From assembly GCA_022826045.1 (NCBI GenBank), contig JAJDVQ010000080.1, positions 1 to 36,045 on the forward strand: a stretch of 36,045 nucleotides of DNA, given 5' to 3'. The notes under the pieces are model-generated. The model was not told the origin of the DNA. It saw nothing but the letters and a program-made list of their open reading frames with translations, and searched no databases. Below are positions 14,929-23,104 of the stretch, piece after piece; position 1 is the first letter of the stretch, and each line of letters starts with the position of its first letter. The stretch comes from Acidimicrobiia bacterium. Its GTDB lineage: Bacteria > Actinomycetota > Acidimicrobiia > Acidimicrobiales > Poriferisodalaceae. The translations under genes and the position numbers were made by a program.

Positions 14929-15945
14929 GTGCGGTTCGGCATCTTCGATCAGCTTGAGCAACCGGGCGATGTGCCCTGGCATGAGCTCTACCGTCACCGG
15001 CTAGATCTGCTCGCGAGAGCCGAGGAAGCCGGTGTGTGGGGGTGGCACAAGTCTGAGCACCACCTGATCCCGCTCGACGCCGCCCCCAGCATCAACATGT
15101 TCCTGGCTGCCGCCATCGAGCGCACAAGCAGCATCCGCATCTGCTCGCTGGTGCACCTGCTGCCCTTCTACCACCCGATCCGGCTGGCAGAAGAGCTGTG
15201 CATGCTCGACCAGCTCTCCGAGGGCCGGCTGGAGTTCGGCTTCGGCAAGGGCATCAGCGTGCCCGAGCACCTGCTGTGGGGTCTGGACCCGGACGATGCC
15301 GTCGCGCAGACAGACGAGTCGCTGGACCTGATCCTGGCCGCCATGCAGACCACGGGCAACTTCAGCTTCGAGGGCCAGTTCTACGAATTCCGTGATGTGC
15401 CGATCGAATTCGAGCCCTACCAGCGGCCCTACCCGCCGCTATGGCGACCCGGGCAGCTCGAGACAGCCGCCGAGATGGGCGTGCGCACCATGGCCGCCGG
15501 ACCGCTGGCCGCCGTGGCCGCCAGCACGGCCCGCTATCACGAACTCCTCGGCGCGGGCGGCATCGGCAGGCATCACTCGCCGATGATCGGCGGGCTGCGC
15601 CGGCTGATCGTGGCACCTACCGATGCTGAGGCTGACGAGATCGGTCGCCGTACTTGGGCCGCGTTCACCGAGCACCTGACCCGGTTGTTCCGGCGCTACG
15701 AGATGACCCCGCCCAACGACCCGACCCTCGGCGGCGACTACGACAAGGCCAAACAATTCCAAGCCGTGGTCGTGGGCTCGCCCGAGACCGTGCGTGAACA
15801 CTGCGAGCAGTTCGCCGAAGAAGCCGGCACGGACTATTTCGTCGGCGTCTTCGCCTGGGGCGACCTCTCGGCATACGAGGTGGACCGCTCGTTCGACCTC
15901 TTCGCCGAGCAGGTGATTGCTCCGCTGGCGACCGGATCTCCATGA
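14929..15945 (+). CDS. Luciferase-like monooxygenase (LLM class, bacterial luciferase-like flavoenzyme)
   Basis: From GTG 14929 the product is 338 residues. It starts with the beta strand VRFGIFDQLEQP, followed by AEEAGVWGWHKSEHHLIP, in which the HH pair is a hallmark of the alkanal-monooxygenase-like branch, then RICSLVHLLPFYHPIRLAEE, DQLSEGRLEFGFGKG and a C-terminal VVGSPETVREHCEQF element. The fold is a TIM barrel binding FMN or F420. An upstream ATG at 14896 adds 11 residues without homology, and a TANNNT box overlaps that extension, so GTG 14929 is preferred. It likely oxygenates an organic substrate in the same pathway as the following VOC and dehalogenase genes, which is inference from order. 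Confidence 0.85.
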   Translation: MRFGIFDQLEQPGDVPWHELYRHRLDLLARAEEAGVWGWHKSEHHLIPLDAAPSINMFLAAAIERTSSIRICSLVHLLPFYHPIRLAEELCMLDQLSEGRLEFGFGKGISVPEHLLWGLDPDDAVAQTDESLDLILAAMQTTGNFSFEGQFYEFRDVPIEFEPYQRPYPPLWRPGQLETAAEMGVRTMAAGPLAAVAASTARYHELLGAGGIGRHHSPMIGGLRRLIVAPTDAEADEIGRRTWAAFTEHLTRLFRRYEMTPPNDPTLGGDYDKAKQFQAVVVGSPETVREHCEQFAEEAGTDYFVGVFAWGDLSAYEVDRSFDLFAEQVIAPLATGSP

Positions 15946-16019
15946 GCACGCTCAGGTTGCTTGCCCGGCAACTCCGAGACATATAGTCAGTGCAGATCGG
16001 CATCAGGGGGTTGGCCGAA

Positions 16020-16703
16020 GTGACTGCACTGCATCCCAACGGTGTGAACCATCTCGCCCTGTCCACCCGCGACATGAAGGGCCAGCTGGAGTTCTGGTGC
16101 GATGTGCTGGGGCTTCCGCTCAAGGCGCTCTACTGGATGCACGGCGTGGATGGCACCTACCACGGCTTCGTGGAGCTGGCGCCCGACAGCTACGTGGCCT
16201 TCGTCCAGCACCCGGACAACGCCAAGGACATCGAGCTCGGTGTCACCCACGCCGGAGGGCCGGGCGAGCCCGTGACTGCCGGCACCATGCAGCACGTGGC
16301 GTTCAACGTGGACACCTTCGAGGACCTGATGGCACTGCGTGACCGCATCCGCGATCGCGGCGTGCAGGTGTTCGGCCCGATCGACCACGGATTCATCCAG
16401 TCGATCTATTTCGCGGGTCCAGAGGGACTGGCGCTCGAGGTGGCCTGCGGGTCGGCCATCCCCGTCGAGCAGTGGGTGGACCCTGAAGTCCAGGACCTGT
16501 GCGGGATCTCTGCGGCCGAACTGGAGCAGTTGAAGTACCCGGCGGAATACCGCCGTCCCGTCGAGCCAGTGCCCCAGCCGTCGGGGGATACCGGCATGCC
16601 GCGGCTGATGCCCGAAGACCACTACGACATGGTGATGAGCCTGCCCGATCAGGTGGTGTGGGACCGGATGAGCGAGACCACGCCGCCGGTCGCCGCCGAC
16701 TGA
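16020..16703 (+). CDS. VOC-superfamily (glyoxalase/extradiol dioxygenase-like) metalloprotein
   Basis: The protein has 227 residues from GTG 16020. One VOC module pair spans residues 5-140, with plausible metal ligands in the usual places: His in GVNHLALSTRD, His in TMQHVAFNVD and Glu in GLALEVACG, the 2-His-1-carboxylate set of extradiol dioxygenases and glyoxalases. A C-terminal extension of about 80 residues (EQWVDPEVQDLCGIS, RLMPEDHYDMVMSLPD) is unlike minimal VOC proteins. GTG 16020 is favoured by a Shine-Dalgarno (AGGGGG, 16004-16009) and a -10-like TATAGT at 15982-15987; GTG 15990 is the alternative. Ring cleavage or isomerisation of an aromatic intermediate is plausible but unproven. 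Confidence 0.82.
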   Translation: MTALHPNGVNHLALSTRDMKGQLEFWCDVLGLPLKALYWMHGVDGTYHGFVELAPDSYVAFVQHPDNAKDIELGVTHAGGPGEPVTAGTMQHVAFNVDTFEDLMALRDRIRDRGVQVFGPIDHGFIQSIYFAGPEGLALEVACGSAIPVEQWVDPEVQDLCGISAAELEQLKYPAEYRRPVEPVPQPSGDTGMPRLMPEDHYDMVMSLPDQVVWDRMSETTPPVAAD

Positions 16704-16819
16704 GCGCCGCACGACGCGGAGCGAGTGTCGGCGGCATGATTGACACGCAGCCGAGCCGCAAGCGCCGGAGCCGTTGAGTGCTCCAGTGCGGGCGCGCCTG
16801 ACTGAGGGAAGGCTGCCGC

Positions 16820-18982
16820 ATGCGCCTGTTCTCGCACCGCAAGCGAGCCGCGGCGGCCGGTCCGCTGCCTACCGAGCTGCTGCCCCGGCTCGCGCCCGGG
16901 GCGTTCGATGTGAGGAAGGAAATGCCCGACCCGCCGCCCGCACCAGCCTCACCGGGAGAGTGGGGCGTGGCTGGCGTTTTCGGCGACATCGTTGACGTCT
17001 TCACAGCATGCCGGACAGCGGATGTGCTGGCGGCGCCGGCACCGATGCCGAGTGCACAAGCTGCGGTGGACAACATGCGCGGGTATTGCTTCTTCCTCGA
17101 TGCCGACCTCGCTGGCATCTGCGAGCCGTCGCGGCAGAGCTGGACTGCTGAACCGATCGAAGGGCACCGCAGTGCCATCGCGATCGTCGTGGGGCTGGGG
17201 CGACCCATCCGGCCAGGCGAGCCGGGATATGACTGGATCGCCGGTTCCGAACAGGACAACGCCGACCTGCGCGCCACCGAAATCGCCACGGTGCTCACCC
17301 GCTACCTGGGCACGCTCGGCTATGCGGCCACCGCCCACACCGCGGCATCCTCCGACGTGGACCGCTGCCGGGTCGGCGTTGAGGCCGGCGTGCTCGAGGC
17401 AGGGCGTCGCGGGCTCGGACATCCCTTCCTGAAGCGGGGGTTCGCCATTGCGGTGGTGACCACGAACCTGGACCTCACCCCCGACGGCCCGCTCGCACCA
17501 CGCAATGCGCTGCAGAACCTGCGCATCTCCCTCCGGCACTGGCTGGGCTGGGGTGGCACCCGGCCGGGGTGGAGCCGTCTGGACGGGCGGCACCGGCCGT
17601 GGCACCTCGGCCGCTACCCGATGGAGAAGGTGAAGCGGGTCGACGAGCCGACGACGCTGGTCATACCCGAAGAGGTCACGCGACCTGCGGCGCGGCACAA
17701 CTTCTTCGTGCGGGCCGGCGCCGGCGACCTGGGCCCTCGCCCGCGCAAGGAGGTGGCTCGCTTCATCCGCAAGGCGCCGCATGGCATCGCCTCGCAAGAG
17801 ATGTTGCGGCGGTTGGTTCCGCTGCAGCGGGGCGAGGCTGCCCCCGAGGTCGGCCCGGGTGCGGACGACCCGGCAGCGAACGCCGATGCGGTCAAGGCGC
17901 TGGGCCACTTCATCGGCGCAGACATGACCGGTGTGTGCGAGGCGCCCGAATATGCTTGGTATTCCCACCGCCCCGACGGCTCTCCTATCGAGAAGCTGCA
18001 CCGCAACGCCATCGTGTTCGTGCTCGATCAGGGCTTCGAGACCATGGAAGGCGCTTCGGGCGACGACTGGATCAGCGGCGCGCAGTCGATGCGGGCCTAC
18101 CTGCGGGCGTCGATCATCGCCAATGCGATCGCCGCCCAGATCCGCCGGCTCGGCTACGACGCGCAGGCACATACCGCCGCCGCCGACGAGATCAACCACA
18201 TACCGCTGCTGCTGTCGGCGGGCATCGGGGAGCTGTCACGCATCGGCGAGCTGGTGCTGAACCCGTTCGTGGGACCACGGTTCAAGTCGGGCGCCATCAC
18301 CACCGACATGCCGCTCACGCCGGACCGGCCGATCGACTTCGGGCTGCAGGACTTCTGCACCAAGTGCACCAAGTGCGCCCGCGAGTGCCCCGTCGGCGCC
18401 ATCCGCTTCGGCGACAAGGTGATGTTCAACGGGTACGAGATGTGGAAGCCCGACGTCGACCGTTGCGCCCGTTACCGGATCACCAACATGCGTGGCTCGG
18501 CCTGCGGGCGCTGCATGAAGACGTGCCCGTACAACGTCGAAGGAGTGCTGGCCGAGCGCCCGTTCCAGTGGGCGGCGATGAAGCTGCCCTTCGCCCGCTC
18601 GTGGATCGCCCGCCTCGACGACAAGCTGGGCCGCGGCGAGATCAACCCGGCGAAGAAGTGGTGGGTGGACATCGAGGTGCTCGAGGACACGCCGGTCGAG
18701 CCGCCGAAGGGTGCGAACACGCGGGGTCTCAATCTCGAGCGCAAGCCGCGGGATGAATCGGGCTTCGCGATGTTCCCGCCCGAGATGGCCCCGCCCGGCC
18801 CGGACGGGATGGCACCGTTCCCGCTGGATCGTGAAGCCGGCATTGCAGCGTCGCAGGAGGCCGAAACGCCCGAGGCAGCACGCCAGCGCATCCTCGCTGT
18901 CGGTGAACCAGCCGCGTTTCGGCGAGTTCCCGAGCATCCTGACAAGTTCTGGGATGATGCCGAAGCGTGGGGCGACGAGTGA
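16820..18982 (+). CDS. Cobalamin- and Fe-S-dependent reductive dehalogenase (cytosolic NpRdhA/BhbA type)
   Basis: This 720-residue protein lacks a Tat signal peptide, unlike respiratory RdhA. Two 4Fe-4S sites are present: C513, C516, C519, C523 (FCTKCTKCARECP) and C549, C562, C565, C569 (GSACGRCMKTCP). The domain at about 360-510 is the B12-binding catalytic part; Y427, K489 and R553 lie one position from the Tyr426, Lys488 and Arg552 active-site residues I recall for Nitratireductor NpRdhA. Residues 86-230 repeat the layout of 360-505 (DLAGICEP/DMTGVCEA, LGYAATAHTAA/LGYDAQAHTAA, LDLTPDGPL/MPLTPDRPI) without Fe-S ligands: an internal duplication. A Shine-Dalgarno (GGGAAGG) precedes ATG 16820. 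Such enzymes remove halogen from aromatic rings. No rdhB-like anchor is next to it. Confidence 0.85.
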   Translation: MRLFSHRKRAAAAGPLPTELLPRLAPGAFDVRKEMPDPPPAPASPGEWGVAGVFGDIVDVFTACRTADVLAAPAPMPSAQAAVDNMRGYCFFLDADLAGICEPSRQSWTAEPIEGHRSAIAIVVGLGRPIRPGEPGYDWIAGSEQDNADLRATEIATVLTRYLGTLGYAATAHTAASSDVDRCRVGVEAGVLEAGRRGLGHPFLKRGFAIAVVTTNLDLTPDGPLAPRNALQNLRISLRHWLGWGGTRPGWSRLDGRHRPWHLGRYPMEKVKRVDEPTTLVIPEEVTRPAARHNFFVRAGAGDLGPRPRKEVARFIRKAPHGIASQEMLRRLVPLQRGEAAPEVGPGADDPAANADAVKALGHFIGADMTGVCEAPEYAWYSHRPDGSPIEKLHRNAIVFVLDQGFETMEGASGDDWISGAQSMRAYLRASIIANAIAAQIRRLGYDAQAHTAAADEINHIPLLLSAGIGELSRIGELVLNPFVGPRFKSGAITTDMPLTPDRPIDFGLQDFCTKCTKCARECPVGAIRFGDKVMFNGYEMWKPDVDRCARYRITNMRGSACGRCMKTCPYNVEGVLAERPFQWAAMKLPFARSWIARLDDKLGRGEINPAKKWWVDIEVLEDTPVEPPKGANTRGLNLERKPRDESGFAMFPPEMAPPGPDGMAPFPLDREAGIAASQEAETPEAARQRILAVGEPAAFRRVPEHPDKFWDDAEAWGDE

Positions 18983-19146
18983 GCGACGTTGGCCGACTTG
19001 AGGGCAACAACGTGCTTGGTATCTGACAAGGTCGGGAGCGGTGCAGTTCTGCAGGGTTGCAGCGTCGCCGAGGCGGTCGATGAGCTGAGTCGCTGGCCGA
19101 TGTCCGCCGAGCACTCGCAGGCACAATCTGCCGCTGTACCGGGTAC
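18983..19146. other. Junction between the dehalogenase gene and the kinase remnant
   Basis: There is no gene I can support here, and no terminator-like hairpin with a T-tract is seen. It is the probable breakpoint where the 3' part of the kinase gene was lost. Confidence 0.4.
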
Positions 19147-19512
19147 CAGCAGATCGCCGTCGGCGATCTCGTCGGGCGCCCAGAGATTCAGGCCGACCTG
19201 CCGGGTCTCGCCTTCGGCGACATCGACCGCAACGAAGTAACGGCCGTCCGGTGCCGCGACCGGTGTTGGCACCGAGATGCCGCTGCTGCGCAGTGCCTCG
19301 AGCCACACGCGCTCAGAGTCGAGTTCTTCGAGGGTGTGGTAATCGGGCCGGTGCAGTCGCAGCACGTAGGACTGACCCGAGCGGTCGTCGTCTGCGCGGA
19401 ATGTGACGTTCTCGCTGATGCCGATGAGCCGCAAGCGTGCAGATCCGATGCCGAACTGCTGCATGGCCGCGCGAGCGGATGTCCCGTACGGGGCACCCGC
19501 CCCGTCAGCCAT
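19147..19512 (-). pseudogene. N-terminal fragment of a phosphotransferase (APH-like kinase)
   Basis: From ATG 19512, which overlaps the aminotransferase stop (ATGGCTGA), about 122 residues look like the N-lobe of an aminoglycoside/homoserine-kinase-like phosphotransferase: RLRLIGISENVTFRADDD, YVLRLHRPDYHTLEELDSER and GISVPTPVAAPDGRYFVAVD. Beyond about 19147 similarity ends, and neither the catalytic loop (HxDxxxxN) nor the DxD metal site is found downstream; the frame merely stays open to 18472, inside the dehalogenase gene on the other strand. A 3' deletion at the junction with the dehalogenase region is likely. It was probably co-transcribed with the aminotransferase. Confidence 0.65.
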
Positions 19513-20782
19513 CGAGCTCGTGCAGCACCGCGTCGAAAGCTGACAGGAACTCCTCTGCGTGGGACTGCTGCAGCACGAGCGGCGGGCGGACTTCCAGCAC
19601 GTTGGCGAATGCGCCGGCGTGCGAAGCGAGGATGCCGTGGTGCGTGAGCCGGTCGGTGAAGTCGACTGCTCGTGCCCTATCGGGCGCCTGGTCTTCTCCA
19701 GACACCATCTCCACGCCGAGGAACAGCCCGTGGCCGCGGACATCGGCCATCCACTCGCAGCGCGCGGCTCTCTCGACCAGCGCTTGCTTGAGTCCGCAGC
19801 CGAGGTCGGTGACGTTGGCTGCCAGCCCCCGATCCTCGATCTCGTCGATGACGGCGTGGCCGACTGCGGCTTGGAGCGGGCTCGCGCCATAGGTGTTGAA
19901 GTACCGGGTGGCGTCCCGGAAGCGTTCCACCAGCTGTCGGCTGGCGACAGTGGCCGCCAGCGGCAGCCCGTTTCCCATGGGCTTGCCCATCACGGCGATG
20001 TCGGGCTCGAAGCCGGTGACCTCATATCCCCACCAGCGGCCCGTGCGGCAGTACCCGGCCTGCACCTCGTCGGCTATCACGAGGCCTCCTGCCTCGCGTA
20101 CGAGCTGCGCGGCCTGCGCCATGAAGCTGCCGGGGATGTCAGGCAGGCCTTCGTTGGCCTGGATCGAGCACATGATGATGGCGGCCACGCCCGCACCGGA
20201 GGACTCCAGTCGCCCGATGGCGGCGGCGAGCTCGTCGAGATAGGCGTCAGCCAGTGCTGGGCCGTCGAGCCCGTCCCGGATCGGCCTCAACTGCTGGGGA
20301 AATGGGAAGGTCGCCACCTCGGGATGCTCGTCGGGCTGCGATGCCGCCTGCCGCAACGCGATGACCGCCTCGGTGTTGCCGTGGTAGGTGGCGTTGGTGG
20401 CGATGACACCCCGGCGCCCGGTCGCGATGCGGGCCATGTTCATGGCGACTTCCACGGCTTCGGTGCCGGTGCAGCTGATGACGGCGCTCTCGATGCCGTC
20501 GTGATGCAGCGCCACCAGGCGCTCGGCGAAGCTCACGATGCCTTCGTGCAGGTACCGGCTGTGCACGTTGAGCGTGGCCTGCTGGGCGGCCATCGCCTCG
20601 GCGACCCGGGCGTTGCCGTGGCCCACGCAGGGCACGTTGTTGTACATGTCGATGTAGCGACGGCCGTCGGCGTCGAACAGCTCGACGCCGTCTCCCCGCA
20701 CGATGTGCAAGGGTTCGGAATAGAAGAGCTGTGCGCCGGCGCCCAGCGCTTGATCGCGGCGTGCTCTGAGCGACTCGCTCAC
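19505..20782 (-). CDS. Class III (omega) PLP-dependent aminotransferase
   Basis: The 425-residue product has the class III signature: IDMYNNVPCVGHGNARV near the N-terminus, SCTGTEAVEVAMNMAR (phosphate binding, 103-118), ADEVQAGYCRTGRWWGYE (Asp238 contacts the PLP ring nitrogen) and the Schiff-base Lys267 in MGKPMGNGLPLAA. It transfers amino groups between an amine or amino acid and a keto acid. The GTG start at 20782 overlaps the stop of the upstream 61-codon ORF (GTGA), which argues for coupling; the frame extends further upstream but only as out-of-frame sequence of that ORF. The kinase fragment follows with an 8-base overlap, an arrangement known from aminotransferase/APH pairs. Confidence 0.9.
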   Translation of the reverse strand: MSESLRARRDQALGAGAQLFYSEPLHIVRGDGVELFDADGRRYIDMYNNVPCVGHGNARVAEAMAAQQATLNVHSRYLHEGIVSFAERLVALHHDGIESAVISCTGTEAVEVAMNMARIATGRRGVIATNATYHGNTEAVIALRQAASQPDEHPEVATFPFPQQLRPIRDGLDGPALADAYLDELAAAIGRLESSGAGVAAIIMCSIQANEGLPDIPGSFMAQAAQLVREAGGLVIADEVQAGYCRTGRWWGYEVTGFEPDIAVMGKPMGNGLPLAATVASRQLVERFRDATRYFNTYGASPLQAAVGHAVIDEIEDRGLAANVTDLGCGLKQALVERAARCEWMADVRGHGLFLGVEMVSGEDQAPDRARAVDFTDRLTHHGILASHAGAFANVLEVRPPLVLQQSHAEEFLSAFDAVLHELDG

Positions 20783-20964
20783 TCCGCTGGGACCAGCAAG
20801 GCAGAGTTGGAATGCTTCGAGCTGGGCTTGCGGCCGAGCACCATTTCGGGCGTGAGCAGGTCCACCGGTCCGGGCATGCTTTGGGGGTCCGAGTAGTAGC
20901 CGAGCGCGTAGTTGCCCATCGAGTAGCCCATCAGGTCTGCCAGCTCGGGGTCGAGTTCCTTCAT
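20779..20964 (-). CDS. Small protein of 61 residues coupled to the aminotransferase
   Basis: ATG 20964 opens a 61-residue frame (MKELDPELADLMGYSMGNYA, then LGYYSDPQSMPGPVDLLTPE) ending four bases into the aminotransferase start. The overlap and a TACTGT box 6 bases before the ATG support it as a translated, leaderless first gene of the operon. It has no membrane segment, no Cys and no motif I recognise. It could be the N-terminal remnant of a longer protein or a genuine small partner of the enzyme. The family is unknown. Confidence 0.6.
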   Translation of the reverse strand: MKELDPELADLMGYSMGNYALGYYSDPQSMPGPVDLLTPEMVLGRKPSSKHSNSALLVPAE

Positions 20965-20970
20965 GCGCCA

Positions 20971-20976
20971 ACAGTA
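20971..20976 (-). promoter_or_regulatory. Leaderless -10 box (TACTGT) of the aminotransferase operon
   Basis: On the minus strand TACTGT (complement of ACAGTA at 20971-20976) is followed by exactly 6 bases and ATG 20964. There is no Shine-Dalgarno. Confidence 0.45.
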
Positions 20977-20989
20977 CGCGCTGCCGCAA

Positions 20990-21496
20990 TCACATACAGG
21001 TGCGGGGTTGCGCCCGCATCGCAGTGGGGCGGGCTATAGCAGAGTTCGCGGCGCGGACCGGTTTGGGACGCCAGACGGTTTCGGTCGCTCGCCGATCCTG
21101 CGTGGTTGCTCGCACAGAGGCGCACGCCCGGCGTGCCGGCGCCGCTTTCGCGCCGATGAGGTGAGAGACCGCCACGAGGCCGTGGTGAAAGAAGCGGTCG
21201 TTCGCATCGCTCCACACGCCGTATGCGTCGAGTTCGGCGCGCATCTGCGCCATCTCTGCGTTGACCCTGCGCTCGTAGTCATCCATCCGCTGTTCGAGGC
21301 GCTGCAACTTGGTCTCGGTGTCCCGGTCCAGCCGGCGCAGGCGCCGCACATTCCGCAGGTGGCACAGGGCGGACAGCGTCACGAAGATCGCCGACCAGGC
21401 GACGAAGATCGGCGTCGGGATTCCTGCCGCGAGCAGCGACGTGTAGTCCGCCGTCACGATCCGGCTCCGGCCGTGCTGAGTGCGAGAGGCTTGCAT
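20990..21496 (-). CDS. Small membrane protein with a coiled coil, function unknown
   Basis: The 168-residue frame has one hydrophobic segment (AAGIPTPIFVAWSAIFVTLS, about 24-43) followed by a highly charged heptad-like region (RRLDRDTETKLQRLEQRMDD, ERRVNAEMAQMRAELD, about 53-90). This suggests a membrane anchor with a cytoplasmic coiled coil. The C-terminal 50 residues are Arg/Ala-rich and of low complexity. The start is uncertain: ATG 21496 or GTG 21457 (VTADYTSLL), which would put the membrane segment closer to the N-terminus. The stop lies 25 bases upstream of the next gene on the same strand. No family is recognised. Confidence 0.55.
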   Translation of the reverse strand: MQASRTQHGRSRIVTADYTSLLAAGIPTPIFVAWSAIFVTLSALCHLRNVRRLRRLDRDTETKLQRLEQRMDDYERRVNAEMAQMRAELDAYGVWSDANDRFFHHGLVAVSHLIGAKAAPARRACASVRATTQDRRATETVWRPKPVRAANSAIARPTAMRAQPRTCM

Positions 21497-21682
21497 GCAT
21501 GTGGATTCATGCGGGCACTCCAGCAGATCGAATATGTGAAATCAACTGAATTTATGGAAATTGACTGTGACAACACGAGCAATGGCCTAGTGGCACCGTG
21601 AAGGTCGAGTTCCGCGTCCGAGCGCGGTGTCAGCTGTGCGAGCGCTCGCATGTACGCCCGGTCGCGCCCCGGCGGGTCGTTC
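21497..21682. other. Divergent intergenic region with an AT-rich island
   Basis: This spacer separates the coiled-coil gene (minus) from the DUF7064-like gene (plus). About 21525-21585 is distinctly AT-rich for this genome and probably holds the minus-strand promoter. No convincing pair of boxes, repeat or gene was found. Confidence 0.4.
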
Positions 21683-21688
21683 TACGCT
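21683..21688 (+). promoter_or_regulatory. Leaderless -10 box (TACGCT) of the three-gene operon
   Basis: TACGCT at 21683-21688 is followed by 7 bases and GTG 21696, again without a Shine-Dalgarno. Confidence 0.45.
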
Positions 21689-21695
21689 GCGGCCT

Positions 21696-22670
21696 GTGAG
21701 CCAGCCATCCGGCAGCGCCGCGGTCTTCGCTCCCGAAGATGACGGTTTCCATGCCCATCTGCGAGGCGACGACTGGTGGTTCACCGAGACGGCTTGGTTC
21801 TCGTTCCACCACCGCGAGCGGCGGCTCGGAGGATGGCTCTACACGCTGGTTCGCCACAACATCGGCACGATCTCGGGTGGCGCCTGGGTGTGGGACGACA
21901 CCGCACACCTGCCCTGGGAGGTGCCGTACAGCTCCAATCTCACGGCGCTGCGCCTGCCGTCCGAGCTCGATCTGCGGGATGCGACCTTGCCCAACGGCGT
22001 CAGCGTCCGCACCGAGATCCCGACCATGGCGTACCGGATCGCCTACGACGACCCGGGACGCTTCAGCGCCGATCTGCGTTTCGATGCCGTGCTGGCGCCG
22101 CGGCCGCTGACGGCGGGCGGCTCGACCTTCGGCCGCTCGGCGCACTTCGACCAGATCGGACGGGTCACCGGCCAGATCCAGCTCAACGGCGAGGACATCG
22201 ACATCGACTGCTGGTCGATGCGCGATCGCACATGGGGTCGACGACCCGAGGACCGTCCCCGCCAGGCGGCCTACGTCACCGGCGCTGGAGACGACGGTTC
22301 GGGGTTCCTGGCGGTCACCAACACCCGCGACGGGGTCGACCGTGTCGCGTATGGGTTCGTGCAGCACGGCGATGCGCAGGCGAGCCTCGTCGACGGTGAG
22401 CGCACAGTCCGCCGGAGCCCCGATGGCTGGATTTCCGAGATTCGCATCGATGCCGTCGATTCCGTCGGCGAGCGCTTCGTGGCGACCGGCAGCCCGGTGA
22501 GCCGGATCATCATCAACCGCCACAGCTTCATCGACATCAACAGCCTGATCCGCTGGGAGGTCGACGGGGCAGGCGAGTGGTGGGGCGAGGACCAGGACAT
22601 GTGGCCCACCTATCGCTTCGCCGCAGCCAAGCGCAGCGGCGACTGGTCGATCCCGGCTTCTCGACGATGA
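21696..22670 (+). CDS. DUF7064/DUF7065-like protein (lipocalin-type beta fold), function unknown
   Basis: From GTG 21696 the product has 324 residues, rich in beta strands and Trp: DDWWFTETAWFSFHHRERRL, GGWLYTLVRHNIGTISGGAW, then DIDCWSMRDRTWGRRPED and YVTGAGDDGSGFLAVTN. This pattern (paired DxWxMRDRSWG-like motif in the second half) is what I associate with the DUF7064/7065 proteins of actinobacteria, distantly like hydroxyneurosporene synthase/CrtC-type lipocalins; the assignment is from memory. No signal peptide. The upstream in-frame ATG at 21627 adds unlikely sequence. The stop overlaps the next start (ATGA), so it heads an operon with a helical protein and an APH-like protein. Confidence 0.7.
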   Translation: MSQPSGSAAVFAPEDDGFHAHLRGDDWWFTETAWFSFHHRERRLGGWLYTLVRHNIGTISGGAWVWDDTAHLPWEVPYSSNLTALRLPSELDLRDATLPNGVSVRTEIPTMAYRIAYDDPGRFSADLRFDAVLAPRPLTAGGSTFGRSAHFDQIGRVTGQIQLNGEDIDIDCWSMRDRTWGRRPEDRPRQAAYVTGAGDDGSGFLAVTNTRDGVDRVAYGFVQHGDAQASLVDGERTVRRSPDGWISEIRIDAVDSVGERFVATGSPVSRIIINRHSFIDINSLIRWEVDGAGEWWGEDQDMWPTYRFAAAKRSGDWSIPASRR

Positions 22671-23104
22671 CTGCCGACGACCACGAGATGCTGTCACGGC
22701 TTGCCGACACAGTCCGCAATCAGATTGCACCGGAGGTCGATGACGAGTACGCCCGCACGCAGGCCTTCATGGCTTCGGTGATCCTGCAGCGATTGGCGAA
22801 GCAGGTCCAGTTCGCCGACGAGCACCGCGCAGCCGAGAGCGCTGACGTCGCAGCTCTTGCCGATCAGTTCGATGCTGCGTTCGCGCAAGCCGACGCCGCT
22901 GCGGAGACCGAGGCAGCCGTTCCCGCAGATCTCCGTGACGCGGTCACTCGCATGAGGCAACGGTCGTCGATCGCGGCAGCGTCGGAGGTCATAACGGCTC
23001 TCTACGGGTGGGGACCCTCCCATCCCGTCGCCAGCGCGGCCTTGGCGGCAGTCCGTGGCGTGCTGCGCCGGGACATCGACCGTCGCATGGAGATCGCGCA
23101 ATGA
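22667..23104 (+). CDS. Helical protein of 145 residues, function unknown
   Basis: The frame starts at ATG 22667, overlapping the upstream stop by four bases, and ends overlapping the next start by four bases (23101-23104). The product is almost entirely alpha-helical and Ala-rich (DHEMLSRLADTVRNQIAPEV, TQAFMASVILQRLAKQVQFA) with no membrane segment. Its tight placement before an APH-like gene suggests an accessory subunit or partner of that protein. I cannot name a family with certainty. Confidence 0.8.
   Translation: MTADDHEMLSRLADTVRNQIAPEVDDEYARTQAFMASVILQRLAKQVQFADEHRAAESADVAALADQFDAAFAQADAAAETEAAVPADLRDAVTRMRQRSSIAAASEVITALYGWGPSHPVASAALAAVRGVLRRDIDRRMEIAQ

Noticed and set aside
15956..15972. 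Inverted repeat GTTGC/GCAAC after the luciferase-like gene as a terminator
   Set aside because: A 5-bp stem with a 7-base loop and no T-tract, overlapping the probable promoter of the next gene.
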